The notes: generated by a model from the letters alone, not told the origin. Positions 20,865-29,448 are shown, numbered from the stretch's first letter. The stretch: DNA of 34,254 nt from Pseudomonadota bacterium (GCA_028873515.1 JAGWIG010000028.1:1-34254); one strand, 5' to 3'. Made by a program: numbers and translations.

Positions 20865-21845
20865 TCAGCCTGGATTAACCAGTTGACGTGCAGCGGTGAG
20901 GATATCCTCGGTGCGGGGAATGCTGGCGGATTCCAGGTTACGGTTGAAAGGTGTGGGAAGATCAAGACCCCCTAGTCGCTGGATGGGGGCATCCAGAAGA
21001 AAAAAGCAGCGCTCCTGCAGGGTGGCCGCGATTTCGGCTCCGGCCCCGGCAAAACGGCAGTCCTCTTCCACTATGAGGCAGTGATGGGTTTTTTCCAGTG
21101 AATGTGCACAGGTATCCCAGTCAATGGGCGACAGGCTGCGCAAATCGATGACATCCATGCTTATGTTTTCCTTGGCGAGAGTTTCGGCTGCCTGCAGGGC
21201 TAACTGAACCATCCGCGAATAGGCAATGCAGGTCAGGTGTTCGCCACTTCGACGTGTTACGGCCTGGTGGATGGCTGGAGCCATCGCACCCTCATCCACC
21301 CTGCCCTGGGTGAAGTAGAGCAGTTCATGCTCCAGAACCACAACCGGATCATTGCTGCGTATTGCCTGGCGCAATTGCCAGTACGCATCCTGGGGTGTGG
21401 CCGGAACCACGATACGCAGACCCGGTACATTCATGAGGATGGATTCCAGTCGCTGGGAGTGCTGTGCACCCAGCTGTTTTGCCACACCTCCTGGCATACG
21501 CAGGGTCAGCGGCATGGAGAACTGTCCGCCAGACATGAAGGGAATTTTTGCAGCCATGTTGACCAGGGCATCCATGGCCAGAAGCGCAAAATTGAGGGTC
21601 ATGATTTCGACGACAGGCCGCAGGCCGAGCATTGCTGCCCCGATGCCCAGTCCTGTAAAGCTGTTTTCAGAGATGGGGGTATCCCGTACCCGCCATTCGC
21701 CATACTTGGCCATGAGTCCTTCTGTCACCCGGTAGGTGCCTCCAAAAAGACCGACGTCCTCACCCAGGATAAAAACGGTTTCATCCGCGGCCATTTCGGC
21801 ATCCAAAGCCTGGTTCAGTGCCTGCCAGTACAGCATTTCCTTCAT
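20865..21845 (-). CDS. pdhB: Pyruvate/2-oxoacid dehydrogenase E1 beta subunit
   Basis: A 326-residue protein starting at ATG 21845, four bases inside pdhA. It carries the transketolase-like pyrimidine domain (ETVFILGEDVGLFGGTYRVTEGL, then RVRDTPISENSFTGLGIGAA) and the C-terminal domain (MDVIDLRSLSPIDWDT, HHCLIVEEDCRFAG). Together with the alpha subunit it decarboxylates pyruvate or a related 2-oxoacid and passes the acyl group to E2 lipoate. Branched-chain or acetoin substrates cannot be excluded from sequence alone. No E2 or E3 gene follows on this strand. Confidence 0.9.
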   Translation of the reverse strand: MKEMLYWQALNQALDAEMAADETVFILGEDVGLFGGTYRVTEGLMAKYGEWRVRDTPISENSFTGLGIGAAMLGLRPVVEIMTLNFALLAMDALVNMAAKIPFMSGGQFSMPLTLRMPGGVAKQLGAQHSQRLESILMNVPGLRIVVPATPQDAYWQLRQAIRSNDPVVVLEHELLYFTQGRVDEGAMAPAIHQAVTRRSGEHLTCIAYSRMVQLALQAAETLAKENISMDVIDLRSLSPIDWDTCAHSLEKTHHCLIVEEDCRFAGAGAEIAATLQERCFFLLDAPIQRLGGLDLPTPFNRNLESASIPRTEDILTAARQLVNPG

Positions 21846-22906
21846 GTTGGGCTTTTCATCAGTGTTTCGAAACGACGGTTGCAGAGAAATGCATCCCAGG
21901 CGTCCTGCATGCCCGGTTCTTCTGAGGCCTGTGCAAAGGCCAGGGCATCTTCCACTATCTTCTGTACTTCCTGTTTCATGCGGGTGAGCGTTTCTTCATC
22001 CAGTAATTCGTTATTACTGCAGTGATCAGTGAGTTGATCCAGACAGTCAGGACCTGCAGATCGGATATCCTCGAGGCTCGGATAGGGAGATTGGCTAAGC
22101 TGGATGGCTGTAGCAATGGGGTCATGGGCCTGATAGGCCAGCAATTCAGAACCAGGGCGGTAACTGCCTGGATCGGCCATGGAATGGCCGCGGTAACGAT
22201 AGGTTTCCAGTTCAAGGAGCTGAGGTCCGTCGCCTGACCGGATGGATTCCAGGGCATGTCTTGCCGCGTCATGGACAGCAAGCACATCCATGCCATCTAC
22301 TTTTTCTGCTGGAATGGCGTAGGCACAGGCGCGCTTGTAGACTTCCACCACAGCGGAGTGGCGATGAATCTCAGTGCCTATCTGGTAACGGTTGTTCTCG
22401 CAGACAAAAAGAATCGGAAGCTTCCACAAAGACGCCATGTTCAGGGATTCGTGAAATGTACCCTGATTGACTGCCCCATCTCCAAAAAAGCAGATGACTG
22501 CCTCGGGCAGATGTCGATAGGTGATGGCATAAGCTGCGCCAAGGGCAATGGGAAAGGTCTCGCCGACAATGGCATACCCCCCGAGAAAGCGTCGGGTGGA
22601 ATCAAAAAGGTGCATGGATCCCCCCATACCCCCGCAAATCCCGGGTTTTTTTCCAAACAGTTCTGCCATGATCTGGCGGGCAGGGATACCCCGCACCAGC
22701 GCGTGGACATGCTCACGGTAGGTGCTGATGATGTAGTCACCCGGTTCTGCCGCGTGTAATACGCCTACGGCAACAGCCTCTTCGCCAGGATACAGGTGCA
22801 GGAAACCACTGATGTTTCCCCTGGAGTATTCCTCGGCAGCAGCCTCTTCAAAGGCACGGGCCAATAGCATGTCACGCAGCATCGCAGACAGGTTCATCCT
22901 ATCCAT
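21842..22906 (-). CDS. pdhA: Pyruvate/2-oxoacid dehydrogenase E1 alpha subunit
   Basis: A 354-residue protein, ATG 22906 with AGGAGA five bases upstream. The thiamine-diphosphate motif is complete: GDGAVNQGTFHESLNMA through FVCENNRY. The substrate and phosphorylation-loop-like region YRYRGHSMADPGSYR is also present, with an N-terminal REHVHALVRGI segment typical of E1 alpha. The last ~60 residues are variable. Two-subunit E1 enzymes need E2 and E3, which must be encoded elsewhere. It is the first gene of pdhA-pdhB, with an FNR-like box about 310 bases upstream. Confidence 0.9.
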   Translation of the reverse strand: MDRMNLSAMLRDMLLARAFEEAAAEEYSRGNISGFLHLYPGEEAVAVGVLHAAEPGDYIISTYREHVHALVRGIPARQIMAELFGKKPGICGGMGGSMHLFDSTRRFLGGYAIVGETFPIALGAAYAITYRHLPEAVICFFGDGAVNQGTFHESLNMASLWKLPILFVCENNRYQIGTEIHRHSAVVEVYKRACAYAIPAEKVDGMDVLAVHDAARHALESIRSGDGPQLLELETYRYRGHSMADPGSYRPGSELLAYQAHDPIATAIQLSQSPYPSLEDIRSAGPDCLDQLTDHCSNNELLDEETLTRMKQEVQKIVEDALAFAQASEEPGMQDAWDAFLCNRRFETLMKSPT

Positions 22907-23398
22907 GGTCTCTCCTGTGCAACAAGAACCGTTGTTGAACGGATCCTGAAAAAAAGGCTGGGGTAGTCATCCTGTTTCACCATCCGGTCGGGCGGGGTGC
23001 CAAACTTTCATTGTGCCATTCTATCAGGCAGCAGGAAACAGGACTCCTGGAACGGGCCTGGAACTGCTGCCGTGTCTTCTGTTTTGCCTGGCAGTCCATA
23101 TCAAGGACTCTCCAATAAGTCCCGCTCATCCTGAAGCAGCAGGCATATGGTACGGCTAAGGATATGCATCCGGTTTCATTATACGCATTCAGGCGGGGTC
23201 AAGACGATATGGCTTTTGATCTAAATCAGGTGAAGGTCAAACTTTCCGGTTTCAAGCCAGCCTGCTGATTCTTGCTGGCTTCCAGAAGGCAGCTTCATGC
23301 GGGTTTCCAAGGAGTTTCGAAGCATTCAGGCCGGGTTGGGTCTTGTTTTTGGCTGTCTGGATCAGGGCGCTGGACAGGACGGGTTAACAGGAATTCAT
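22907..23398 (-). promoter_or_regulatory. Upstream region of pdhAB with -10 box and FNR-like site
   Basis: About 490 bases hold no protein gene. On the minus strand a perfect TATAAT lies at 23183-23178. Further upstream TTGATCTAAATCAG (23216-23229) matches the FNR/ANR consensus at nine of ten positions. The spacing (site centre about 51 bases before the inferred start) is not a standard FNR activator distance, so the role is uncertain. The left target site of the IS (TTCAT, 23394-23398) closes the region. Confidence 0.35.
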
Positions 23399-23461
23399 GA
23401 ACACCTGTCCGCGCATTCCCCTCTTAGGCGAGTTCCGAACCAGTCTTGCACCAGCAGGGGG

Positions 23462-23917
23462 TCAAGCGGACGGTTTGGTTTTTGACTTGGCTTTGGCCTT
23501 GCGTGCATGCTCTTCCGTTCCCTGGGCGTCCACATAAGCCCGCACCGTTTCAAGCGTAGCCCCGCCAACGCTGCCGACGAAATACGCCCGGTGCCAGAAC
23601 AGGGGCTTGCGGTAGAAGGCGGCAAAATGCTCCGCAAACCGGTTCCGGGTGCGCCGTGCGCTGGCGGTTTTGAGATTGTTAATCAGCACCGGAATGTCCA
23701 GTGCGGGGTGGATGTCGATCAGCAGATGCACATGATCCGGTTCGCCACCAAATTCAATCAGCCTGCAGCGCCATCCTTCGAGTATGTCGCCAAAGGCGGT
23801 TTCAAGATATTCCAGCAGTTCCGGTGTCCGTGTTTTGCGTCTATATTTCGTCACCAGGACGATATGCAGCTTAATGTTAAATACCGCGTGCGAACCGGAT
23901 TTATTAGCGTTGTCCAT
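23462..23917 (-). CDS. tnpA: IS200/IS605 transposase TnpA (Y1 HUH)
   Basis: A 151-residue single-strand transposase. The HUH motif is DHVHLL (H62 and H64), and the nucleophilic tyrosine is Y128 in LETVRAYVDAQG, followed by a basic tail. Length and motif spacing are those of active members, which cut and join the element ends as single strands during replication. The gene is read away from tnpB and ends about 60 bases from the left terminus. No frameshift, so probably active. Confidence 0.92.
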   Translation of the reverse strand: MDNANKSGSHAVFNIKLHIVLVTKYRRKTRTPELLEYLETAFGDILEGWRCRLIEFGGEPDHVHLLIDIHPALDIPVLINNLKTASARRTRNRFAEHFAAFYRKPLFWHRAYFVGSVGGATLETVRAYVDAQGTEEHARKAKAKSKTKPSA

Positions 23918-23953
23918 GCTTGCGCCTTAACGGATTGTAGTAGCATCTCATTT

Positions 23954-25399
23954 ATGCAGACTGGTCATAAATTTCGCTGTTATCCCACTGCTGCACAGGA
24001 ACAGACCCTGTTGCGGTGGATCGGCTGCCAGCGTTTCATCTACAACGCCAAGGTGCGCGAAGACCGGTATTTCCGCCGCTTTGCGCAGAAGTCTTTGCAG
24101 CACGCCGGGCAGGTTGCCCCGATAGACCAGCAGTACGCCCATTTCAAGACCGGACTCACGCCATACCTGTCCGAAGTGCCAGGTGCTGTGCTGCGCAATG
24201 GCGCAGTGCTGTGGAAGCAAGCCTGCAGCCGTTATTTCTCCAGGCTGGGCGGGCGTCCGGTCATGCACAGGAACCACGGCAGACAGGCCGTGTGGCTCAC
24301 ATCGGAAATGTTCAGGTTCGTGCCGGTCGTGGATGTAGGGACAGGTAAAATCACCGGACACCTGCTTCATATCGGTGGCAAGAAATTCCCCGTTGGCGTA
24401 CTGGCCTTTAAGGCGCACAAGGATTACAAGCTTCCCGCCTCGCTGCATATCAGCATTCACGCTGGTCGCTGGCATGTCTCGTTCAATCATGATGATGGCG
24501 TTCCCGAGCCAACCGACAAGGACACGACCGACTGGCTGATTCAGTTCGACGAAGCAGAATTGCGCAAAATGACTGCCGGGCTGGATCGGGGCGTAAATCT
24601 GCCGTTGGCCGGGAGCGATGATCAGCGATTTAATTTCTCGGAAGCCCAGAAGAAACGCCTGCTTGCCCAGGAACGTCACAAGAAACGCTGGCAACGCCGC
24701 CAGGCACGCCGCACCAGGGGTTCGGCAGGCTGGGTCAAGGCGAAGCGCCGTGTAGCGCGTTACCAGCGTTATGGTGCGGATGTGCGCCGGGATGTGGCCC
24801 ATCAGTCCAGCCACACGCTTGCCAGCGATCCGCGGTACAGGCTGTTCGTGTTCGAAGCCCTCAAGGTGCGGAACATGACGGCCAAGCCGAAACCGAAGCA
24901 GGACGGGCAAGGCCGCTGGGTCAGGAATGGCGCGGCCGCCAAATCCGGTCTTAACAAGTCCATTCTGGCTTCCACCTGGGGGCAGACAAAAACGTATCTG
25001 CAGTACAAGGCTCGCCGTCAGGGCAAGCTGGTTATCGACGTGCCCCCGTTCTATTCTTCGCAGGAATGTGCCCTATGCGGCCACGTTCACCAGGACAACC
25101 GGGTATCACAATCCGGATTCGTCTGCCTGAGCTGCGGGAACACCGACCATGCGGATCACAATGCGGCAAAGGTTATTGCCCTGCGCGGTGTCCGGCAGTT
25201 ATTGTCCGGGAAGGGTGTTCAGAAAGAATTGAGGCGGTGCAGGATCACAAGGAACAAGGTAGGGGCGGAAGGTTCCGAACCGGTTGCACAAACGCAATCT
25301 ACACCTGGGGAGACCAAGGTAAGCCGCAAGGGTGGCAACACCCCTGCGCACTGGTCGTCGAGCCAGGAAACCCCCACTACAACGCCAACAGGAGTTTAG
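23954..25399 (+). CDS. tnpB: TnpB RNA-guided nuclease
   Basis: A 481-residue protein. I start it at ATG 23954 (MQTGHKFRCYPTAAQ), the usual TnpB N-terminus; the frame is open further upstream across tnpA but not meaningfully. The RuvC residues are D211 (GLDRGVNLP), E301 (FEALKV) and D401 (HADHNAAK). The zinc ribbon is C372/C375/C391/C394. An N-terminal wedge/helical region precedes them. After D401 about 80 more residues form a basic low-complexity tail that overlaps the guide-RNA scaffold. TnpB cuts DNA matching its reRNA next to a motif equal to the insertion target, here expected to be TTCAT. All catalytic residues are intact. Confidence 0.92.
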   Translation: MQTGHKFRCYPTAAQEQTLLRWIGCQRFIYNAKVREDRYFRRFAQKSLQHAGQVAPIDQQYAHFKTGLTPYLSEVPGAVLRNGAVLWKQACSRYFSRLGGRPVMHRNHGRQAVWLTSEMFRFVPVVDVGTGKITGHLLHIGGKKFPVGVLAFKAHKDYKLPASLHISIHAGRWHVSFNHDDGVPEPTDKDTTDWLIQFDEAELRKMTAGLDRGVNLPLAGSDDQRFNFSEAQKKRLLAQERHKKRWQRRQARRTRGSAGWVKAKRRVARYQRYGADVRRDVAHQSSHTLASDPRYRLFVFEALKVRNMTAKPKPKQDGQGRWVRNGAAAKSGLNKSILASTWGQTKTYLQYKARRQGKLVIDVPPFYSSQECALCGHVHQDNRVSQSGFVCLSCGNTDHADHNAAKVIALRGVRQLLSGKGVQKELRRCRITRNKVGAEGSEPVAQTQSTPGETKVSRKGGNTPAHWSSSQETPTTTPTGV

Positions 25400-25435
25400 C
25401 AGGGGGAGACTTCATGAAGGTTAACCGTTAATTTT
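25241..25435 (+). ncRNA. Putative TnpB guide RNA (omega/reRNA), copy 2
   Basis: The scaffold covers the tnpB 3' end and right end, with the guide expected at about 25416-25435 (starts GAAGGTTAAC). The terminal hairpin pairs CCCCC 25371-25375 with GGGGG 25402-25406, CTA with TAG (the stop codon, 25397-25399), and AAC 25381-25383 with GTT 25394-25396. It also pairs CC with GG around AACA. Compared with copy 1, AAG/CTT has become AAC/GTT, a compensatory change. The 5' end is not determinable from sequence. Confidence 0.6.
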
Positions 25436-25523
25436 TGCGAGGAAATCCGTTTGTAAATTGTTTTATCCTTCCTGTTTAATTGAATTAAACTATTGCGATT
25501 CGTACCCATGCGGGAAATCCAGG

Positions 25524-26795
25524 ATGACAAAGTTAACGCCCCGCCTGTCCAGTCGTATCAGGCTTGCTGGCATCATGGCATTTCTCGGGGTTATTGGCCC
25601 CGGGATCATTACAGCCAATGTGGACAATGATGCGGGGGGGATCACGACCTACTCGCTTGCCGGTGCCCAGTTTGGCCATGCTTTCTTGTGGACACTTTTT
25701 CCGATTACCCTGCTTCTTATCCTGGTACAGGAGATGTCGGCCCGGATGGGGGTAGTGACAGGGAAGGGGTTTGCCGACCTCATCCGGGAACATTTTGGGG
25801 TACGCTGGACTTTCTATATCCTGCTCATGCTTCTGGTTGCCAATCTGGGCAATACTCTTTCGGAATTTGCCGGTGTTGCGGCATCCATGGAAATTTTCGG
25901 GTTTCCAAAATATCTGAGTGTACCCCTGACCGCAGCCTTTGTCTGGTGGCTGGTGGTCAAGGGGAGTTACAGGAGTGTCGAAAAGGTTTTTCTGTTTGCC
26001 AGTTTTTTTTATGTCTGTTACCTTGCTTCCGGATTTCTGGCCGCACCTCACTGGGCGGGTGTCATCAAGAGCAGCCTTATCCCGAGCTGGTCGGGTAAAC
26101 CGGCGTATCTGGCCATGTTCATCGGGATGGTAGGAACGACCATTGCACCCTGGATGCAGTTCTACCTCCAGTCTTCCGTAGTAGACAAAAAAATCCAGCC
26201 CAAGGATTACTGGGTTACGCGCTGGGATGTCATTGTAGGGTGTTTTGCGACCGACATCGTTGCCTACTTCATCATAGTCGCCTGCGCGGCGACAATCTAT
26301 GCTCATGGCCTGAGCATCAATTCGGCCAGGGATGCGGCTGTGGCCCTGGCACCGCTGGCCGGGAAATGGGCTTCCCTTCTTTTCGCCTTTGGCCTGTTCA
26401 ACGCCTCGGTTTTTTCGGCCTCCATCCTGCCGCTGTCGACGGCCTATTCCATGAGCGAAGGCATGGGCTGGGAATCGGGGGTGGATCACAGTTTCAGGGA
26501 AGCCCCTGCTTTCTATAGCCTCTATACCGGACTGATTGTCCTCGGCGCAGGACTCATCCTGATTCCCCATGCTCCCCTTATCCCCATCATGTACTGGTCA
26601 CAGGTGGCCAATGGCATCCTTTTGCCTTTTGTTCTCATCCTCATGCTCGTGCTTATCAACCAGCACCGCCTTATGGGAGAGCATGTCAACGGTCCGGTAC
26701 TGAATGTGACTGCCTGGGTTGCGATCATCTTTCTTGTGCTACTTAACAGCCTGCTTCTGCTGACAACGCTTTTCCCTTCATTCCTGACAGGTTGA
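25524..26795 (+). CDS. NRAMP-like divalent metal transporter, divergent metal site
   Basis: A 423-residue inner-membrane protein with about eleven hydrophobic segments, starting at ATG 25524 (GGGA eight bases upstream). The NRAMP fold is clear: GPGIITANVDNDAGG in helix 1, LAGAQFGH after it, and IAPWMQFYLQSS in helix 6. However, the usual metal-site motif DPGN is DAGG (36-39), and the usual MPH is APW (208-210). Loss of the helix-6 methionine is a feature of NRAMP-related Mg2+ transporters, so Mg2+ or another hard cation is plausible. It is followed two bases later by a MgtE-N/CBS protein. The IS right end lies 108 bases upstream. Confidence 0.85.
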   Translation: MTKLTPRLSSRIRLAGIMAFLGVIGPGIITANVDNDAGGITTYSLAGAQFGHAFLWTLFPITLLLILVQEMSARMGVVTGKGFADLIREHFGVRWTFYILLMLLVANLGNTLSEFAGVAASMEIFGFPKYLSVPLTAAFVWWLVVKGSYRSVEKVFLFASFFYVCYLASGFLAAPHWAGVIKSSLIPSWSGKPAYLAMFIGMVGTTIAPWMQFYLQSSVVDKKIQPKDYWVTRWDVIVGCFATDIVAYFIIVACAATIYAHGLSINSARDAAVALAPLAGKWASLLFAFGLFNASVFSASILPLSTAYSMSEGMGWESGVDHSFREAPAFYSLYTGLIVLGAGLILIPHAPLIPIMYWSQVANGILLPFVLILMLVLINQHRLMGEHVNGPVLNVTAWVAIIFLVLLNSLLLLTTLFPSFLTG

Positions 26796-26797
26796 CC

Positions 26798-28030
26798 ATG
26801 CAAATTTTTTTAAGCGAACTGAGTGGCAGGGGGGTTTATGACCAGTACGGAAAGCGGGTCGGCCGGCTCAAGGATCTGGTCATTCATCCCTCAGGTTCCC
26901 TTCCGGAGGTGATAGGTCTTGTCATCCGGCACCATCCAGGGGCGATTTACCTGCCTTTCCGGAATGTGGCCCGGCTTGAGCCGGAGGGAATTTGGCTCTC
27001 CCTCGGTTCAGAATCGATTTCCCCTTCGCCCCCTCCGGAAGATCATCTTCTGCTGCGTCGTGATCTGCTTGATGCCCAGGTGGTGGATACGCATGGTGCC
27101 CGGATCCTGCGGGTCAATGATGTGCTGTTGAGCTATCTTGCCGGCCACCTCAGGGTTGATGGCCTGGATATCGGGGTCAAGGGATTGATGCGTCGTCTGG
27201 GCTGGATGTTCCTTTTTTCCCATCTGACCCGGATTCTGGGGATTGCGGTTCCTGCGGGCATACTCCCGCTGGATACAGTTGCCTTGATTGACAAGGGGGC
27301 AGTCCGTGTCCACCTGAGCGTCCCCCAGGATGGGCTTGTTCGCATGCACCCGGCTGATCTGGCCGATCTGGCCGAGGAGATGGGTCGCCAACAGCGTAGC
27401 CGCCTTTATAGTGCCCTTTCTGATGAGCAGTTGGCAGATCTGATTGAGGCAGCTGATTCTTCCATGCAGGTTTCGATTCTCCATGAAATCGTCCCGACGC
27501 GGGCTGTACGGGTGCTGGAGGCCATGGAGCCAGATGAAGCCGCAGATCTTCTGGGAGAAATTCCGGGTGTGGAGTCCTCCGCCCTGATCCAGTCGATGAC
27601 CCCTGAGACTGGTGCCGAACTGCAGCAGCTGCTCACCCATAACGAGAACAGTGCCGGGGCGATGATGACAACCAGTTTTCTGGCGGTCAACGGTGAAGCG
27701 ACGGTGAAGGAGTGCCTGAAGTGGTTCAAGGAGTCTGCCCCGGAAGTTGAGCTCAATGCCTATTTCTACCTGACGAATCCAGAAGGCCAGCTTTCAGGAG
27801 TGGTTTCCCTGAGGCGCATGCTTTTTGCTGCGGAACATGACCAGATGACACAACTTTCCCCGAAGGAGATTTACCATGTCCATGTGCACACTTCCTGCCA
27901 GAAAGCCGTGGAAATGATTGCACATTACAAGCTTCTGGCCCTGCCGGTTCTGGATGCGGGAAACCGGATTGAAGGAGTGATTACGATACATGACGTTCTG
28001 GCGTATCTTCAGGAAGGCCGGACAAAATAG
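26798..28030 (+). CDS. PRC-barrel / MgtE N-domain / CBS protein (soluble)
   Basis: A 410-residue protein from ATG 26798, two bases after the transporter stop. The N-terminal ~160 residues form two PRC-barrel-like units (GVYDQYGKRVGRLKDLVI; DAQVVDTHGARILRVNDV). Residues ~180-290 are the MgtE N-domain (MHPADLADLAEEM, EAMEPDEAADLLGEI), and ~290-405 a CBS pair (MMTTSFLAVN, YKLLALPVLDAGNRIEGVITIHDVLAYL). No membrane helices follow, so it is the cytoplasmic Mg2+-sensing half of MgtE without its pore. Together with the NRAMP-like protein it probably forms a transporter plus regulator. This arrangement is known from other bacteria; the mechanism is inference. Confidence 0.82.
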   Translation: MQIFLSELSGRGVYDQYGKRVGRLKDLVIHPSGSLPEVIGLVIRHHPGAIYLPFRNVARLEPEGIWLSLGSESISPSPPPEDHLLLRRDLLDAQVVDTHGARILRVNDVLLSYLAGHLRVDGLDIGVKGLMRRLGWMFLFSHLTRILGIAVPAGILPLDTVALIDKGAVRVHLSVPQDGLVRMHPADLADLAEEMGRQQRSRLYSALSDEQLADLIEAADSSMQVSILHEIVPTRAVRVLEAMEPDEAADLLGEIPGVESSALIQSMTPETGAELQQLLTHNENSAGAMMTTSFLAVNGEATVKECLKWFKESAPEVELNAYFYLTNPEGQLSGVVSLRRMLFAAEHDQMTQLSPKEIYHVHVHTSCQKAVEMIAHYKLLALPVLDAGNRIEGVITIHDVLAYLQEGRTK

Positions 28031-28105
28031 GGATTCCTTTTTTTTTCGCGCAGGGTCAGGCAGGAGGGAGCAGCACGGATGGCTGGTCTGGCATTGATCA
28101 ACAGA

Positions 28106-28726
28106 TCAGTGTTTTCCTTTGCGGCAGTAGCAGTAGACAAACTGCTGGATTCTGCCAGAGGGAGTCTGGTGGCTTTCCTTTTCATGGGCGACCAGCAGGA
28201 AGGTCTCGCCAAATTCGGCGTGGAGTGTTTCCGGCCGGTAGCGCATGACGGGCAGTCCACTGCATTGTTCCGGGCCTTCTTCGGCAAAGGTGGCAATGAT
28301 GACGTGTCCGCCTGGGCGAACAGCCTTCCAGACGCGTTCGATATAGGCATGGCGATCTGCCGGGTCGGTGAGAAAGTGGAAGACTGCGCGATCATGCCAG
28401 ATGTCGAACCGGTACCGGGGAAATTTCGCCCGGGTAATGTCCGCTTCGATCCAGGACACGGTCTGGGCCTGTTCCCCTAGACGTTTTCTGGCGACATCGA
28501 TGGCTTTTGATGACAGATCAAGAACGGTGAGATCGGTATAGCCATCGGCGACCAGATCATCCACCAGCCTGGAAGCGCCTCCCCCGACATCAATAATGGC
28601 TGCATTTTTGTCGAGTGTGGTATCGTGAATGAGCCGCAGTGACCGGTCAGCATGTTCCTGGAACCAGCTTACCGTATCCGGTGGCCTGGTTGCATAGACC
28701 TGTTCCCAGTGGCGTTTGTGTTCCAT
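28106..28726 (-). CDS. Class I SAM-dependent methyltransferase
   Basis: A 206-residue protein, ATG 28726 with AAGGA six bases upstream. Motif I is IIDVGGGASRLVDDL, the acidic end of strand 2 is LTVLDLSSKAIDVA, and motifs II/III are FDIWHDRAVFHFL and VRPGGHVIIATF. These are the Rossmann-type methyltransferase features of the UbiE/COG2226-like group. The N-terminus (HWEQVYATRPPDTVSWFQE) is the common start of this small subfamily. The substrate is unknown. It is convergent with the PRC/MgtE-N gene and stands alone. Confidence 0.85.
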   Translation of the reverse strand: MEHKRHWEQVYATRPPDTVSWFQEHADRSLRLIHDTTLDKNAAIIDVGGGASRLVDDLVADGYTDLTVLDLSSKAIDVARKRLGEQAQTVSWIEADITRAKFPRYRFDIWHDRAVFHFLTDPADRHAYIERVWKAVRPGGHVIIATFAEEGPEQCSGLPVMRYRPETLHAEFGETFLLVAHEKESHQTPSGRIQQFVYCYCRKGKH

Positions 28727-29011
28727 AATTTGTCCTTCTCTGGAAGCTGGTTTTTCCTGGAAGATGTGAAGGCAGAAAAAACATGCATAGACCCTTTAGG
28801 GACCTGGTGCCTGTTCAGGTTAGCATGGCAGATGACTGCCTGCAATCCGGGTAAGCTATCCCGAATTGGGCTGGCATGGAAAAACAGGGAAGGCGGGTTT
28901 TGATGTCAGGCGTAAACCCAGGATGACTTTATGCTGCTTCGGTTAACCCGTAGCTGAAAAACACCCAGTCTCATCCATAACCTTATATATTGTGGTAATG
29001 CTGGAGTACTT

Positions 29012-29227
29012 ATGAAACCTGAATCCTTGCTGACCTGTCCGGTATGCGGCTATGCTCAGATGCTGAAGATGCCGACGGATGCCTGCCAGTGGTACTATTC
29101 CTGCCCGGGATGTAAAACCCTGCTTAAGCCCAAACCAGGTGACTGCTGTGTATTCTGCTCCTACGGCAGTGTGCCCTGCCCACCCATGCAGGAGGCGCGA
29201 AGCCGGGAAGGCCAGGAGAAACAGTAG
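29012..29227 (+). CDS. Small GDCC zinc-ribbon-like protein
   Basis: A 71-residue protein with CPVCGYAQ near the N-terminus, CPGC in the middle and a GDCCVFCSYGSVPCPP block. In all there are nine cysteines, apparently two metal-binding knuckles. GDCC-type small proteins are often found near metal-resistance or membrane-transport genes, but their function is not established. It precedes the LssY-like gene by about 220 bases and may be expressed separately. No signal peptide. Confidence 0.65.
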   Translation: MKPESLLTCPVCGYAQMLKMPTDACQWYYSCPGCKTLLKPKPGDCCVFCSYGSVPCPPMQEARSREGQEKQ

Positions 29228-29448
29228 TCCGTCATGGCTGGACAGTCGACAGTTTCTGTGGCAATCGCACCTGGTCCTTGTCCTGTCCGGGTAAAAGGAA
29301 ACCTGATCATGGGTCGGTTTTTAGTCTGCAAACGAGGGTTTCAGTCGGCTTTTTCGCTGGAAAGCCCGGATACATTCCAGGCCCTGTCCTTCCAGCGCCA
29401 TTCATCAGTTTCAGGAATATTCATTCGATTCCAGTGCGGCAGGCAAAG

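Larger units (their letters stand above)
23399..25415 (+). mobile_element. IS200/IS605-family insertion sequence, intact (copy 2)
   Basis: Divergent tnpA (minus) and tnpB (plus) genes, 36 bases apart, lie between a left TTCAT (23394-23398) and a right end finishing in TTCAT (25411-25415). The right boundary is set by comparison with copy 1 at 1-175, where identity stops at the same TTCAT. The left boundary is inferred, since elements of this family insert 3' of a short target and make no duplication. Left and right ends share a TTCCGAACC word (23432-23440 and 25273-25281). Both proteins keep their catalytic residues. Confidence 0.8.

Noticed and set aside
20557-20886. 109-codon plus-strand open frame between the RelE-type toxin and pdhB
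   Set aside because: No ribosome binding site or motif; the opposite strand has a more protein-like fragment, itself broken.
23948-24910. 320-codon open frame antisense to tnpB
   Set aside because: It opposes a gene with all TnpB catalytic residues and has no domain of its own.
1-25415. Composite transposon formed by the two IS200/IS605 copies
   Set aside because: The copies are in the same orientation 25 kb apart, but this family moves as single-stranded circles and does not normally mobilise the DNA between copies.
25533-26570. 345-codon open frame antisense to the NRAMP-like gene
   Set aside because: Low hydrophobicity and no motif, whereas the plus strand is a clear membrane transporter. 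The open frame results from codon bias.
28012-28045. Terminator after the PRC/MgtE-N gene (T-run at 28038-28046)
   Set aside because: The T-run is good, but only a 5-bp AGGAA/TTCCT stem with a long loop precedes it.
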